Origin: Vicinamibacterales bacterium
Lineage (GTDB): Bacteria; Acidobacteriota; Vicinamibacteria; Vicinamibacterales; UBA8438
NCBI GenBank assembly: GCA_958296065.1
Contig: CATQHX010000051.1
Location: 1 to 64,000 of the forward strand
Reading direction: 5' to 3'
DNA length: 64,000 bases
Position 1 is the first letter of the stretch; each line of letters opens with the position of its first letter. Shown one piece after another: positions 14,901 through 24,200 of the stretch. The translations under genes were made by a program, and so were the position numbers. The notes beneath the pieces were generated by a model. The model saw nothing but the letters and a program-made list of their open reading frames with translations. It made no database searches and was not told where the DNA came from.

Positions 14901-17745
14901 GGTCGAAGACAACGAGACGTTTGCGCTCGCGGTGCAGTTGGCGGATGCACCGGGGTCGCCGGCGTCGGCGACGGGAACCATCGTGGACAACGACGTTGTC
15001 AGGGTCACGGTCACCGAACCTGACGTGCGGGAGACTGACGGTCTGGCGACGTTCACGGTGTCGCTTTCGTCCGCGAGTTCGTACGAAGTGGTCATCGAGT
15101 ACAGGACGTCTGACGGGACGGCGACGGCGGGCGCGGACTACATCGAGACGACGGGCAGACTGGTGTTCGCGCCCGGCGAGACCGAGAAGGCGGTGGCCGT
15201 GCAAGTGCTGGACGACGATGTGGTTGAGGGCACGGAGACGCTACTGTTCTCGGTGACGGTCGCATCGGTCGGGTCGCGCACATTCGGCTCATCGGCTGCC
15301 CAGGCCCCACCGATCCGCTTCGCCGGGGCGGGCGGAACGGACCCCGGGAGCCCCACCTGGTTGCAGATGACGGGGACGATTCGCGATGACGAGCTGGCCC
15401 GGACGCGGGGTTCGGGGACGAGCCGCACGTTGTATCTGCTGGCGCGCTCGATGGCGTCCGAGGCGGTGGCGGCGATCGGGGAACGCTTCGTCGCGACCGG
15501 CGGTGACGACGCGCCGCGGGCGACATTGGGCGCGGCGCCGCCGGCTGGCCGGGGTGTCGCGGGGGCCGGCGCCGGCGTGGGGTATCCGGCGGTGTCGAGC
15601 AACGGTGGCATCGGCGCTTCTCCGGGAGCAGGCCAGGGCGCCATGGCGTTGCATCGGGTGTCGAACGAGCCGTTCGCGGATCTGGGGTGGCTCGACAACG
15701 CCGACTTCTCGGTACCGGTGGGACAGGCCAACCAGCCCGGGCGCTGGCAGGTATGGGGCCGCGCGGGCACGGTGCGGAGCCGGTTGCAGACCCGGACCGG
15801 CGGGCACGCGCGCGGCGACGTGTTCTCGAGCCACATGGGGGTGGACACGCGGCTGGGCGACTCGGCGCTGCTGGGTGTGTCGCTGTCCCACACGGTGGGT
15901 CTGCTGGGCTACACGGTCCGGAACCCGCTGGTCGAGGGCGCATTGCCCGGCGAGGGAGACGGCCGCGTGACGAGCGTACAGCCGTATGCGCATTGGGCGC
16001 CGCGCAACGGCCTGACGCTGTGGGGGATGGGCGGCGGCGGCCTGGGGTCGCTGACCCTGGCCGACTCGGTCGGGATGGTCGAGACCCCGCTCGGGCTGCG
16101 GCTGTTCGCCGGTGGCGCGCGGCAGGCGCTGACGTCCGGCCTGGCGCTGAAGGCGGATGCCTTCCACGCGACGCTGCGCGCGGCGGAGCATGCGGACATG
16201 GCGGCGGCGACCGGGACGGCGATGCGGGGCCGGATGCTGGCCGAGGGGCAGACCGACTGGGCGTTGTCCGAGTGGTCGAGCCTGAATCCCCGCCTCGAGG
16301 CCGGCCTGCGCTGGGACGGCGGCACCGACGTCGAGGGCATGGGCGCGGAAATGGGGGTCGGCCTGGCGTATGTGAACCGGCGGCTGAACCTGGGCCTGGA
16401 GACGCAGGGACGGTATCTGGTGGCGCATCAGGCGGACGGCTTCGAGGAGTGGGGCGCGGGCCTGACACTGCGTGTCGGACCGGGCGTCGACAGGCCGGGG
16501 CCGTGGCTGGCGCTGAACCCGGAATGGGGCGCACCGGACAGCCGTGTGAACGCGCTGTGGGACCCGCGGGCGGCGCCGGAACTGCATCGCGGCGCCACAG
16601 GGGCGCCGGGCGCGCGGCCGGACCGCATCGCGGCCACGGCGGGGTACCGGTTGAGCGAAGCCAAGAGCGTGTCGCTCGAAGCGCTGCACGAGACGCGCCC
16701 CGGCGACGGCGGGGGCATCGCCGCGCGTGTGACGGGGAATCTGAAATGGGGCGGCGGGACCGATGGTGAGCCGCGCCCGCCGGCGGATTCGCGGTTCCGG
16801 CGCGGCGAGAGCGCGGCGGCAGGCGACGCGGCGCACGCCGGTCGGCCGGTGCCGGTCCGGCTCGACGCGGTCGCGGTCGCCGCGTTCCACAACCTTTCAG
16901 GCGCGCCGGCCGACGAGTGGCTCGGCGCCGGCGTGAAGGAGACGTTGACCAACGCCCTCGAGGAACTCGCCGCGATCTCGGTCGTCGGTAACGGAGAGGC
17001 GGGCGGGGCGGCGCCGGCCTGGCTCGTGGCCGGCGAATATCAGCGTCGGGGAGATCGGTTGCAGATCGACGCCAGGGTGGTCGACACGCGCAGCGGCGCC
17101 GTCGCCGCGCGGTCGCGGGCGGGGGGCGTTGCGGCCGAGCTCTTCGAGCTGCAGGACCGCATCGCGGCGGACCTGGCAGGCGCGCTGAGGAATCTGGGTG
17201 CGGGCGGCAGGGCCGGCGGGCGCGAACCGGCTGCGCGGGAGCTTCCGCGGCAGCGTCTCGACGAGCGGCGACCGGAAGGCGGCGACGCTGCGACCGCGCC
17301 ACAGCGGGCTGTCGAGCCACGCCCCCGAGGCAGGGGTGACGCGGACATCGTCGACGCGCGTCCAGCGGCGGTCCGACTCGACACGGTCGCCATCGACCAG
17401 TTCCACAACGTCTCGCGGGTGCCGGCCGACGACTGGCTCGGCGCCGGCGTGACAGAGACGCTGACCAGCGCCCTCGAGCAACTCGACGCCGTCGAGGTCG
17501 TCAGGAACCCGGGAGGTTCCGGTCCGGCGGCGGCCTGGGTCGTCGACGGCGAGTATCGTCGCCGGGGAGACTGGCTGCAGATCGACACCCGGGTGGTCGA
17601 CACGCGCAGCGGTGCCGTCGCCGCGCGGTCGAGAGTGGAGGGCGCCGCGGGCGAGATCTTCGAACTGCAGGACCGCATCACGGCAGACTTGGCAAGCGCG
17701 CTGGAGAATCTGAGTGCGGGGGGCGAAACCGGGTTCGCGAACTAA
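11989..17745 (+). CDS. Calx-beta repeat autotransporter with two C-terminal TolB/FlgO-like domains
   Basis: A 1918-aa protein. The TTG start is chosen because GGGGAGCC lies 5 nt upstream and the second adhesin has the same TTG context. A long basic leader (to ~55) and hydrophobic segment (ALAIAVLALWPVKLSAQ) form an extended signal peptide. About nine Calx-beta-like domains follow (83-1140; VTIADASANEGDSMTFTVTL, then GTDYTENT, then ATGTIVNDD pattern). Next come a linker helix (RTLYLLARSMASEAVAAIGE) and an autotransporter beta-barrel (about 1252-1590, ending VTGNLKW). Unusually the chain continues with two related domains (about 1622-1739 and 1794-1910; FHNLSG..DEWLGAGVKETL, VAGEYQRRGDRLQIDARVVD, FELQDRIAADLA) of the TolB/FlgO/CsgG-like type. 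Predicted role: surface adhesion or matrix, Ca-binding. Sigma-54 regulated. Confidence 0.85.
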   Translation: MLKPTVLDLSPHAASPSDSLRADRRETSRPSAATPPHSSGHTASGCRPRRDRPAGAWLRAAAPALAIAVLALWPVKLSAQEPLVTIADASANEGDSMTFTVTLSVKASEPFTVTPSFTDGTARKGTDYTENTAAINFLGNSGEQHTFTVATTEDAVVEASETFTVGLTISDTQEERLLTTGTATGTIVNDDTAAVTIADESASEGDQITFTVTLNAAVPGGLTVTPSFTEGTARKGTDYTENTTGISFTGTAGETQTFTVQTVEDTVVEADETFTVGLTVTGTSATITATETATGTIENDDTAEVTIDGDASAAEGGNIMFTLRVDNAVSGGFVVVGAFRDGTATTDTDYKKSLGESNRVTFAGTANEAHTVAVETVEDSDFEEDETFSLSLGEFSRNGLFAGGVSTSDVLTDDQAIGTILNDDPRPPAVTIADASADEGEGITFTVTLDKAVSGQFYVDPTFTDGTAKKKTDYTVYQESLTFAGNPGETQTFTVTTIEDAAVEPDETFTVGLRVSGTSATITATDTATGTINDDDTAPAVTIEDASAAEGDGITFTVTLDAAVSGGLTVRPSFTDGTATKGTDYTENTAGISFTGDAGETQSFTVATIEDAGEESDETFTVSLSVSGASETVTATDTATGTIRNDDTAPEGDDGSSTSDDDGTSDDRARAVNLSVNPSSVGEGASGTAVAVTAAFSTGRTLTEDRTVTVSVGGGTATSGTDYAAVSSFDITVPAGATRGTGTFTLRPNQDTAVEGQETIGVAGRAGSLTVNGTALTLTDDDGAPEVNLSVNPSNVSEGDESTRVTVTAAFSTGSTFSRDTTVRVSVGGGTATSGTDYAAVSAFDVRIRSGETSGTATFTLTPVTDARVEAAETIRVTGRSSGLKVNGTRLTLADSTPKLGVRAARAVEGEAMVFTVTLQAAGSQALTVQYATVDGTATAGADYTATSGQLVFSADETERRVRVPVADDAEVEDNETFALAVQLADAPGSPASATGTIVDNDVVRVTVTEPDVRETDGLATFTVSLSSASSYEVVIEYRTSDGTATAGADYIETTGRLVFAPGETEKAVAVQVLDDDVVEGTETLLFSVTVASVGSRTFGSSAAQAPPIRFAGAGGTDPGSPTWLQMTGTIRDDELARTRGSGTSRTLYLLARSMASEAVAAIGERFVATGGDDAPRATLGAAPPAGRGVAGAGAGVGYPAVSSNGGIGASPGAGQGAMALHRVSNEPFADLGWLDNADFSVPVGQANQPGRWQVWGRAGTVRSRLQTRTGGHARGDVFSSHMGVDTRLGDSALLGVSLSHTVGLLGYTVRNPLVEGALPGEGDGRVTSVQPYAHWAPRNGLTLWGMGGGGLGSLTLADSVGMVETPLGLRLFAGGARQALTSGLALKADAFHATLRAAEHADMAAATGTAMRGRMLAEGQTDWALSEWSSLNPRLEAGLRWDGGTDVEGMGAEMGVGLAYVNRRLNLGLETQGRYLVAHQADGFEEWGAGLTLRVGPGVDRPGPWLALNPEWGAPDSRVNALWDPRAAPELHRGATGAPGARPDRIAATAGYRLSEAKSVSLEALHETRPGDGGGIAARVTGNLKWGGGTDGEPRPPADSRFRRGESAAAGDAAHAGRPVPVRLDAVAVAAFHNLSGAPADEWLGAGVKETLTNALEELAAISVVGNGEAGGAAPAWLVAGEYQRRGDRLQIDARVVDTRSGAVAARSRAGGVAAELFELQDRIAADLAGALRNLGAGGRAGGREPAARELPRQRLDERRPEGGDAATAPQRAVEPRPRGRGDADIVDARPAAVRLDTVAIDQFHNVSRVPADDWLGAGVTETLTSALEQLDAVEVVRNPGGSGPAAAWVVDGEYRRRGDWLQIDTRVVDTRSGAVAARSRVEGAAGEIFELQDRITADLASALENLSAGGETGFAN
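16855..17720 (+). repeat. intragenic duplication: two TolB/FlgO-like domains
   Basis: Two coding segments offset by 516 bp (from 16855 and from 17371) encode the same domain and remain alike at DNA level: gacgagtggctcggcgccgg against gacgactggctcggcgccgg. Both keep PADxWLGAGVxETLTxALE, the YxRRGDxLQIDxRVVDTRSG core and FELQDRIxADLAxAL. A Gly/Arg-rich linker of about 55 residues separates them. Confidence 0.75.
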
Positions 17746-17993
17746 GTCCCACGGACCCGCCGAGCCGGCCGCCGCTTCGGGCTGGCCACGGCGCTCGACC
17801 GGTGGCCACGCGGAGGTGGTTCACCCCGCAATGCACGCGCGCCGAATGAGCGGGAGAGAGGCAACGTTCGACGCCTCCGGCCCGCGGCCGCGACCGCCCT
17901 GCTGGCGCGACTGACCCTGGCCCACTGCAGAAGGCACTCCCGGGCGCACCCTGCCCCGGCGACGCGGCGGCCGAGCCTCCTCCCCACGCGCAT

Positions 17994-18214
17994 GAGGCGC
18001 TGCAGATCGCCACACCCGGTACCAGGTTGCGGCCATCCGCGACGTTCGGAACCTAACTGACTGTTCTGGAACGACTTGAGGAGAGTTCCGGACGACGTCG
18101 CGCACCCGGGCCGTCGCAGGTTGCAGCAGTCGCGGAGTTCGCGCGCCCGCCTCGGCACGACGTAAGTATCTGAGAAAACGTCAGTTGCAGCGAACCGGCG
18201 AGGCACAGCGGTAG
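17994..18214 (+). promoter_or_regulatory. upstream activating region of the second Calx-beta adhesin
   Basis: Carries the same ordered blocks as 11605-11893: GAGGCGCTGCAGATCGCC (17994), CTGTTCTGG..GACTTGA (18061), CCGTCGCAGGTTGC (18111) and GTAAGTATCTGA..GTTGCAGCG (18162). Block-to-promoter distances differ by only about 6-7 bp from the first copy. The dyad over the second block is kept although its sequence changed (GGAAC-N12-GTTCC). The adjoining 17746-17993 shows weaker similarity to the sequence after the activator gene and no gene of its own. Confidence 0.6.
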
Positions 18215-18230
18215 TGGCGCGGTTCTTGCC
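18215..18230 (+). promoter_or_regulatory. sigma-54 promoter of the second Calx-beta adhesin
   Basis: TGGCGCGGTTCTTGCC has GG-N10-GC spacing and shares CGGTTCTTGC with the promoter at 11894. The predicted start of transcription is near 18241, about 55 nt before the TTG start codon. Confidence 0.78.
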
Positions 18231-18295
18231 TTGTTGTCTCTCCGAAAGGTGTCGCCGGGTCCGGCGACACCTCGAAGTTCTCAAAGGAGCCGACG

Positions 18296-21200
18296 TTGCC
18301 CAAGCTGACTGTTCTCTGCGTGTGTGCGCTCTCCGCTAGCCCCTCGGGTCCTTCCGCCGCGGACGGTAGCGGCGCGCCCTGCCCGTGTGGCGCGGTGTGC
18401 AGGACGCCCGGCGGACGGCCGGCGAGCGGGTGCCGACCCCGCCGCGACCGACGGCGCGACACCTGGAGCCGGCGCCTGGCGGCGCCCGTGCTGGCGCTCG
18501 CCGCTGCCGGCTTCTGGGCCGCGGAAGCACACGCGCAGACGTTCGAAGGCGATTGGTTCAAGTTCGAGGGCGTCCGGAGCGTGGAAGAAGGCGGTTCGGT
18601 GACAGTCACCGTCACGTCGAAGAATACCAGCACGTCTCGGCACCTCACCTACCAGACCGGGCAGTACACCACCTGGACCCCCGGTTCCACCGAGGTGGCT
18701 CAGTCGGGTGTCGACTACTACCACATCGGGCCGAAGGAGCTGGTGGTTCATCCAGGAAAGCCCGAAACCGTCACCGTGCGCACCGCCGAAGACTATCGGG
18801 TGGAGCATGACGAGCACTTCAAGCTGACTTTCAGCGGGACGATCGAGGGCCAAACGTATGGGGCGCTCCTGAACTTAACGATCCTGAACGACGACCGCGC
18901 CACGCTCACGGTGTCCGATGCAAGGGCCGTGGAGGGTGATGTCCTGGAGTTCACGGCGACGCTCAGCAGCTATCTGCATCCCGGCAGCGTCACCATGAAG
19001 CCGGTCTTCACGAACGGGACCGCCGGCACGGCCGACTACACCGCGAACACCGACTCGATCACGCTCCGCGCCCAGCACAGCCCGCAGACCTTCAGGGTCA
19101 GCACGACCCAGGATGCCGTCCTGGAAGAGAACGAAACCTTCACGGTGGGATTCGACGTCCCGCACACGCGCCCAGCCTGGAACTACACGGGCGAAGGAAG
19201 CTCGATCTCGGTCGTTCCCGGGACCGGCACGATCGTGGACGGCACGCCGACACTGACGGTGGACAACGCGTATGCCAGCGAAGGCGACTCGATGACGTTC
19301 ACAGTGGCGCTGGACAGGGCCGTACCCGGAGGGCTGACGGTGACGCCGACCTTCACCGACGACACCGCGACGAAGGGCACGGACTACACGGAGAACACGG
19401 CGGCGCTCAGCTTCACCGGCACGGCGGGCGAGAAGAAGACCTTCACCGTGGCAACTACGGAGGACACCGACGCGGAGGGGATGGAGACCTTCGATGTGGG
19501 CCTGCGCGTTTCGGGGACCCAGGCCGGGGTGAGGGCGACAGACACGGGCCAGGGGGGCATCCAAGACGACGACGGGGATCCGGCCGAGGTGACGATCGAG
19601 GACGCGAGCGCGACCGAGGGCGATACGCTCACGTTCACCGTGACGTTGGACAGGGCGGTGTCCACAGGGCTGACGGTGACGCCGCGCTTCGGCGGCGGCT
19701 CGACCCCTGGTTTTGCCACGGAGGGCACGGACTTCACGGCGAACACCGCGCCGCTCAGCTTCATCGGCACGGCGGGCGAAAAGAAGACCTTCACGGTGGC
19801 GACGACCCAGGACAGCGAGGCCGAGCCGGACGAGCTCTTCCACGTCACCCTGGTCGTTTCGGACACGCAGTTGCCCGTGACGCACACCGATTCTGCGACC
19901 GGCACGATCCGCGACGACGAGGTCAGATCGTTGACGATGGCCGACGCGTCGGCGGTCGAAGGCGACTCGATGACGTTCACGGTGAAGTTGGCCAAGGCGG
20001 TGACCGGAGGGCTGACGACGACGGTGTCCTACACCAACGGCACGGCGACGCACGACAGCGACTATCGCCGGAATACCGCCGGTCCTACCTTCGCCGGCAC
20101 GGCGGGCGAGACGAAGACCTTCACGGTAGAGACAATCAGCGACGAGGAGGAGGAGGAGGACGAGACCTTCACCGTGGGGCTGCGTGTCAGCCAGTCCGGC
20201 ACCCAGGTCGACACGGCGACGGGCACGATCCTCGACGACGACGGCCCCGCGTCTGTGACGGTGACCGACGCCTCGACGGCCGAGGGCGACTCGATGACGT
20301 TCACGATGACGCTCCACAAGGCGGTGCCCCTGGGGCTGACGGTGACACCGACCTTCACCGACGGCACGGCCACGAAGGGCACCGACTACACCGAGCACAC
20401 GTCCGGAATCCCCTTCGGCGGCACGGCTGGCGAGACGCGGACCTTCACCGTGGCGACCACCGAGGATACCGACGAAGAGAACGACGAGACCTTCACCGTC
20501 GGCCTCGCCGTCTCCGGAACCTCCGAGACGGTCACCGCGACCGACACCGCGACGGGCACGATCGTCGACGACGACGGGCCCGCCGCGGCGTTGACGGTTG
20601 CCGACGCCACGGCAGACGAGGGCGACGCGCTCACCTTCACGGTGACGCTCGACAACGCGGTCTCGGGAGGGCTGACGGTGACGCCGACCTTCACCGACGG
20701 GACGGCCACCAAGGGCACCGACTACACCGCGAACACGGCCGCCATCACCTTCACCGGCACGGCCGGCGAGACGCAGTCCTTCACGGTAGCGACCGCCGAG
20801 GACATCGACGACGAGGAGAACGAGACCTTCACCGTCGGCCTCACCGTCTCCGGGGCTTCCCGGACCGTGACGGCGACCGACACCGCGACTGGAACCATCA
20901 TCGACGACCACGTCGATGACGGCGACGCGAGCGCGCCGGCCGTGACGATCGCCGACGCCGGCGCAGCCGAGGGCGACCTGATGACGTTCACGGTGACCCT
21001 CGACAAGACCGTATCCGGGGGGCTGACGGTGACGCCGAGCTTCACCGACGGCACCGCCACCCAGGGCATCGACTACACCGCGAACACGGCCGCCATCACC
21101 TTCACCGGCACGGCAGGCGAAGCGAAGACCTTCACGGTGTCGACCACCGAGGACACCGACGACGAGAACGACGAGACCTTCACCGTCCGCCTGTCCGTTT

Positions 21201-24200
21201 CCGGGACCTCCGGGACGATCACCGCGACCGACACCGCAACCGGAACCATCACCGACGACGACGGCGATGTCGGCGACGCGAGCGCGCCGGCCGTGACGAT
21301 CGCCGACGCCAGCGCAGCCGAGGGCGACCTGATGACGTTCACGGTGACCCTCGACAAGACCGTATCCGGGGGGCTGACGGTGACGCCGAGCTTCACCGAC
21401 GGCACCGCCACCCAGGGCACCGACTACACCGCGAACACGGCCGCCATCACCTTCACCGGCACGGCAGGCGAAGCGAAGACCTTCACGGTGTCGACCACCG
21501 AGGACACCGACGACGAGAACGACGAGACCTTCACCGTCCGCCTGTCCGTTTCCGGGACCTCCGAGACGATCACCGCGACCGACACCGCAACCGCAACGAT
21601 CATCGACGACGACGTCGAACGTGGCGCGAAACTGACCGTCGCGGACACCGAGGTCGCCGAGGGCAACCCGATGACGTTCACGGTCACGCTCGACGAGGCG
21701 GTGTCGGGCGGGCTGATCGTGGCGCCGCGCTTCACCGACGGGTCTGCGACAAAGGGCACGGACTACAGGGCGAACACAGCGGCGCTCAGCTTCGCCGGGA
21801 CGGCCGGGGAGACGCAGTCCTTTACCGTGGCGACCATCCAGGACAGCAACGAAGAGAGCAACGAGACGTTCACGGTGAGCCTGACCGTCTCCGGGACGAC
21901 GGAAACGGTGACCGCGACCGATACGGCGACAGGTACTATCCTCGACGACGACACGCCTGCCGGGCTGACGATCGGCGATGCATCGGCCGGCGAGGGCGAC
22001 CCGATCATCTTCACCGTGACGCTGGACCGGGCGGTACCCGGCGGGCTGACGGTGACGCCGAGCTTCACCGACCGCACGGCCACCGAGGGGGCCGACTACA
22101 CCGCGAACACCGCCGCGCTCACGTTCGCGGGCAGGGCGGGCGAGCGGAAGAACTTCCAGGTGGCGACGAGCGACGACACCGGCCATGAATCGGATGAGAC
22201 GTTCACGGTGAGCCTGACCGTCTCCGGAACGACGGCCAACGTGACCGCGACCGATACGGCGACAGGCACGATCGTCGACGACGACACGCCCGCCGTGCTG
22301 ACGATCGGCGACGCATCGGCCGGCGAGGGCGACCCGCTCGTCTTCACCGCGACGCTGGACAGGGCGGTATCCGGCGGGATGGCCGTGGCACTGAGCTTCA
22401 CCGATGGCACGGCCAAGCAGGGGACCGACTACGTTGCGAACACGGCACGGCTCCCCTTCGCCGGGTATGCGGGCGAGACTCGGACCCTCACGGTGGAAAC
22501 GACCGACGACAGCGACGAGGAAGAGGACGAGACTCTCACCGTCGGCCTGACCGTCACCGGGACCTCGATGACGGTGACGGCGACCGATACGGCCAGCGGG
22601 ACGATCCTCGACGACGACGAAGGCGACGAGGCGGGGGCGGGCGTCGTGCCGGCACTCGCGGTCACCGGCGCCGCAGCCGACGAGGGAGAACAGCTCGCGT
22701 TCGTCGTGACGCTGGACCAGGCGGTATCCGGCGGACTGACGGTGACGCCGACCTTCACCGACGGCACGGCCTCGCAGGAGACCGACTACACCCCGGACGC
22801 GACCCCGCTCCGCTTCGACGGCACGGCGGGCGAGACGCAGACCGTCACCGTGGCCACGACCGACGACACCGACGACGAGCCGAACGAGACCTTCACCGTC
22901 GGGCTGACCGTCTCGGGGACATCGGAGACGGTGTCGGCGACCGACACGGCCACGGGAACGATTGTCGACAACGACGAGGGCGGCCCGACGCCGACCCTCA
23001 CCATCGCCGGCGCCGCGGCCGACGAGGGAGAACAGCTCGCGTTCACGGTGACGCTGGACAGGGCCGTAGCGGGCGGGTTGACTGCAACGCCGACCTTCAC
23101 CGACGTCACCGCCACGAAGGGTACGGACTACACCGAGAACCCCGCCCCGCTCCGCTTCGCCGGCACCGAGGGCGAGACGCAGACCGTCACCGTGGCGACG
23201 ACCGACGACGTCGACGAAGAACCGCACGAGACCTTCACCGTCAGTCTGTCCGTCTCCGGGACCGCAGAGGAGGTGACGGCGACGGACACGGCAACGGGCA
23301 CGATCATCGACGACGACCAGCGTGGTTCCGCGCCGGCCGTGACGATTGCCGACGCCTCGGCCAGCGAGGGCGACCCACTCACCGTTACCGTGACGCTGGA
23401 CAAGGCGGTTTCGGGCGGGCTGACGGTGACACCGACCTACACCGACGGCACGGCCACGCAGGGGACCGACTACACCGCGAACACGGCTCCCATCTCGTTC
23501 ACCGGGCGCGCGGGCGAAACCCGAACCTTCACGGTGGCGACCATCGAGGACCGCGACGAGGAGGAGAACGAGAGGTTCACCATCGGCCTGACCGTCTCCA
23601 CGACCGCGACGAGCGTTACCGCCACGGACACGGCGAGAGCCACAATCATGGACGACGATGCAGAGCAGGGAGAGTTGACGATCGGCGATGCGATTGCCCT
23701 GGAAGGCGACGAGCTCACGTTCGCGATTACGCTGGCGGGCGAGGTTCCGGGAGGTGTCACGGTAACGGCGCGCATGACGGACGAGACGGCGACAGCAGAC
23801 GAGGACTACCGCGCCGCCCGGAAGCAGGTGCGCTTCGCCGGGCGGGCCGGCGAGACGCAGACGTTCACGGTACCGACCATCGAGGATGCCGTCGAGGAAG
23901 ACGACGAGACGTTCACGGTGAGCCTCCGTGTCTCGGAGACGACCGCGGAGGTGACGGCGACCGACACCGCGACGGGCCGGATCGCGGACGACGACCTGAC
24001 GCCGGTGGTCCTGCGGGTGGAGCCGGCGCGCGTCGCGGAGACGGCGGCGCCGACGAGCATCCGGGTGACGGCGGCGCTCGAGGGCGGGACGTCCCTGTTG
24101 CGGGCGACCGCGGTGGGCGTGACGGTCGGCGGGGCGAACGACACGGCGGAAGCGGGCACCGACTACACGGCGTCGCCCGCGTCGTTCACGGTGACGATCC

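Noticed and set aside
15092..17320. A 742-codon minus-strand frame opposite the autotransporter barrel
   Set aside because: Antisense shadow; Arg/Pro/Ser-rich with no homology pattern, while the sense frame encodes a coherent barrel and TolB-like domains.
11989..17745. The post-barrel domains as a separate downstream gene
   Set aside because: No stop codon, ribosome site or start lies between the barrel and the TolB-like domains, and the frame is continuous, so a fusion is the simpler reading. A sequencing error remains possible and is noted in the findings.
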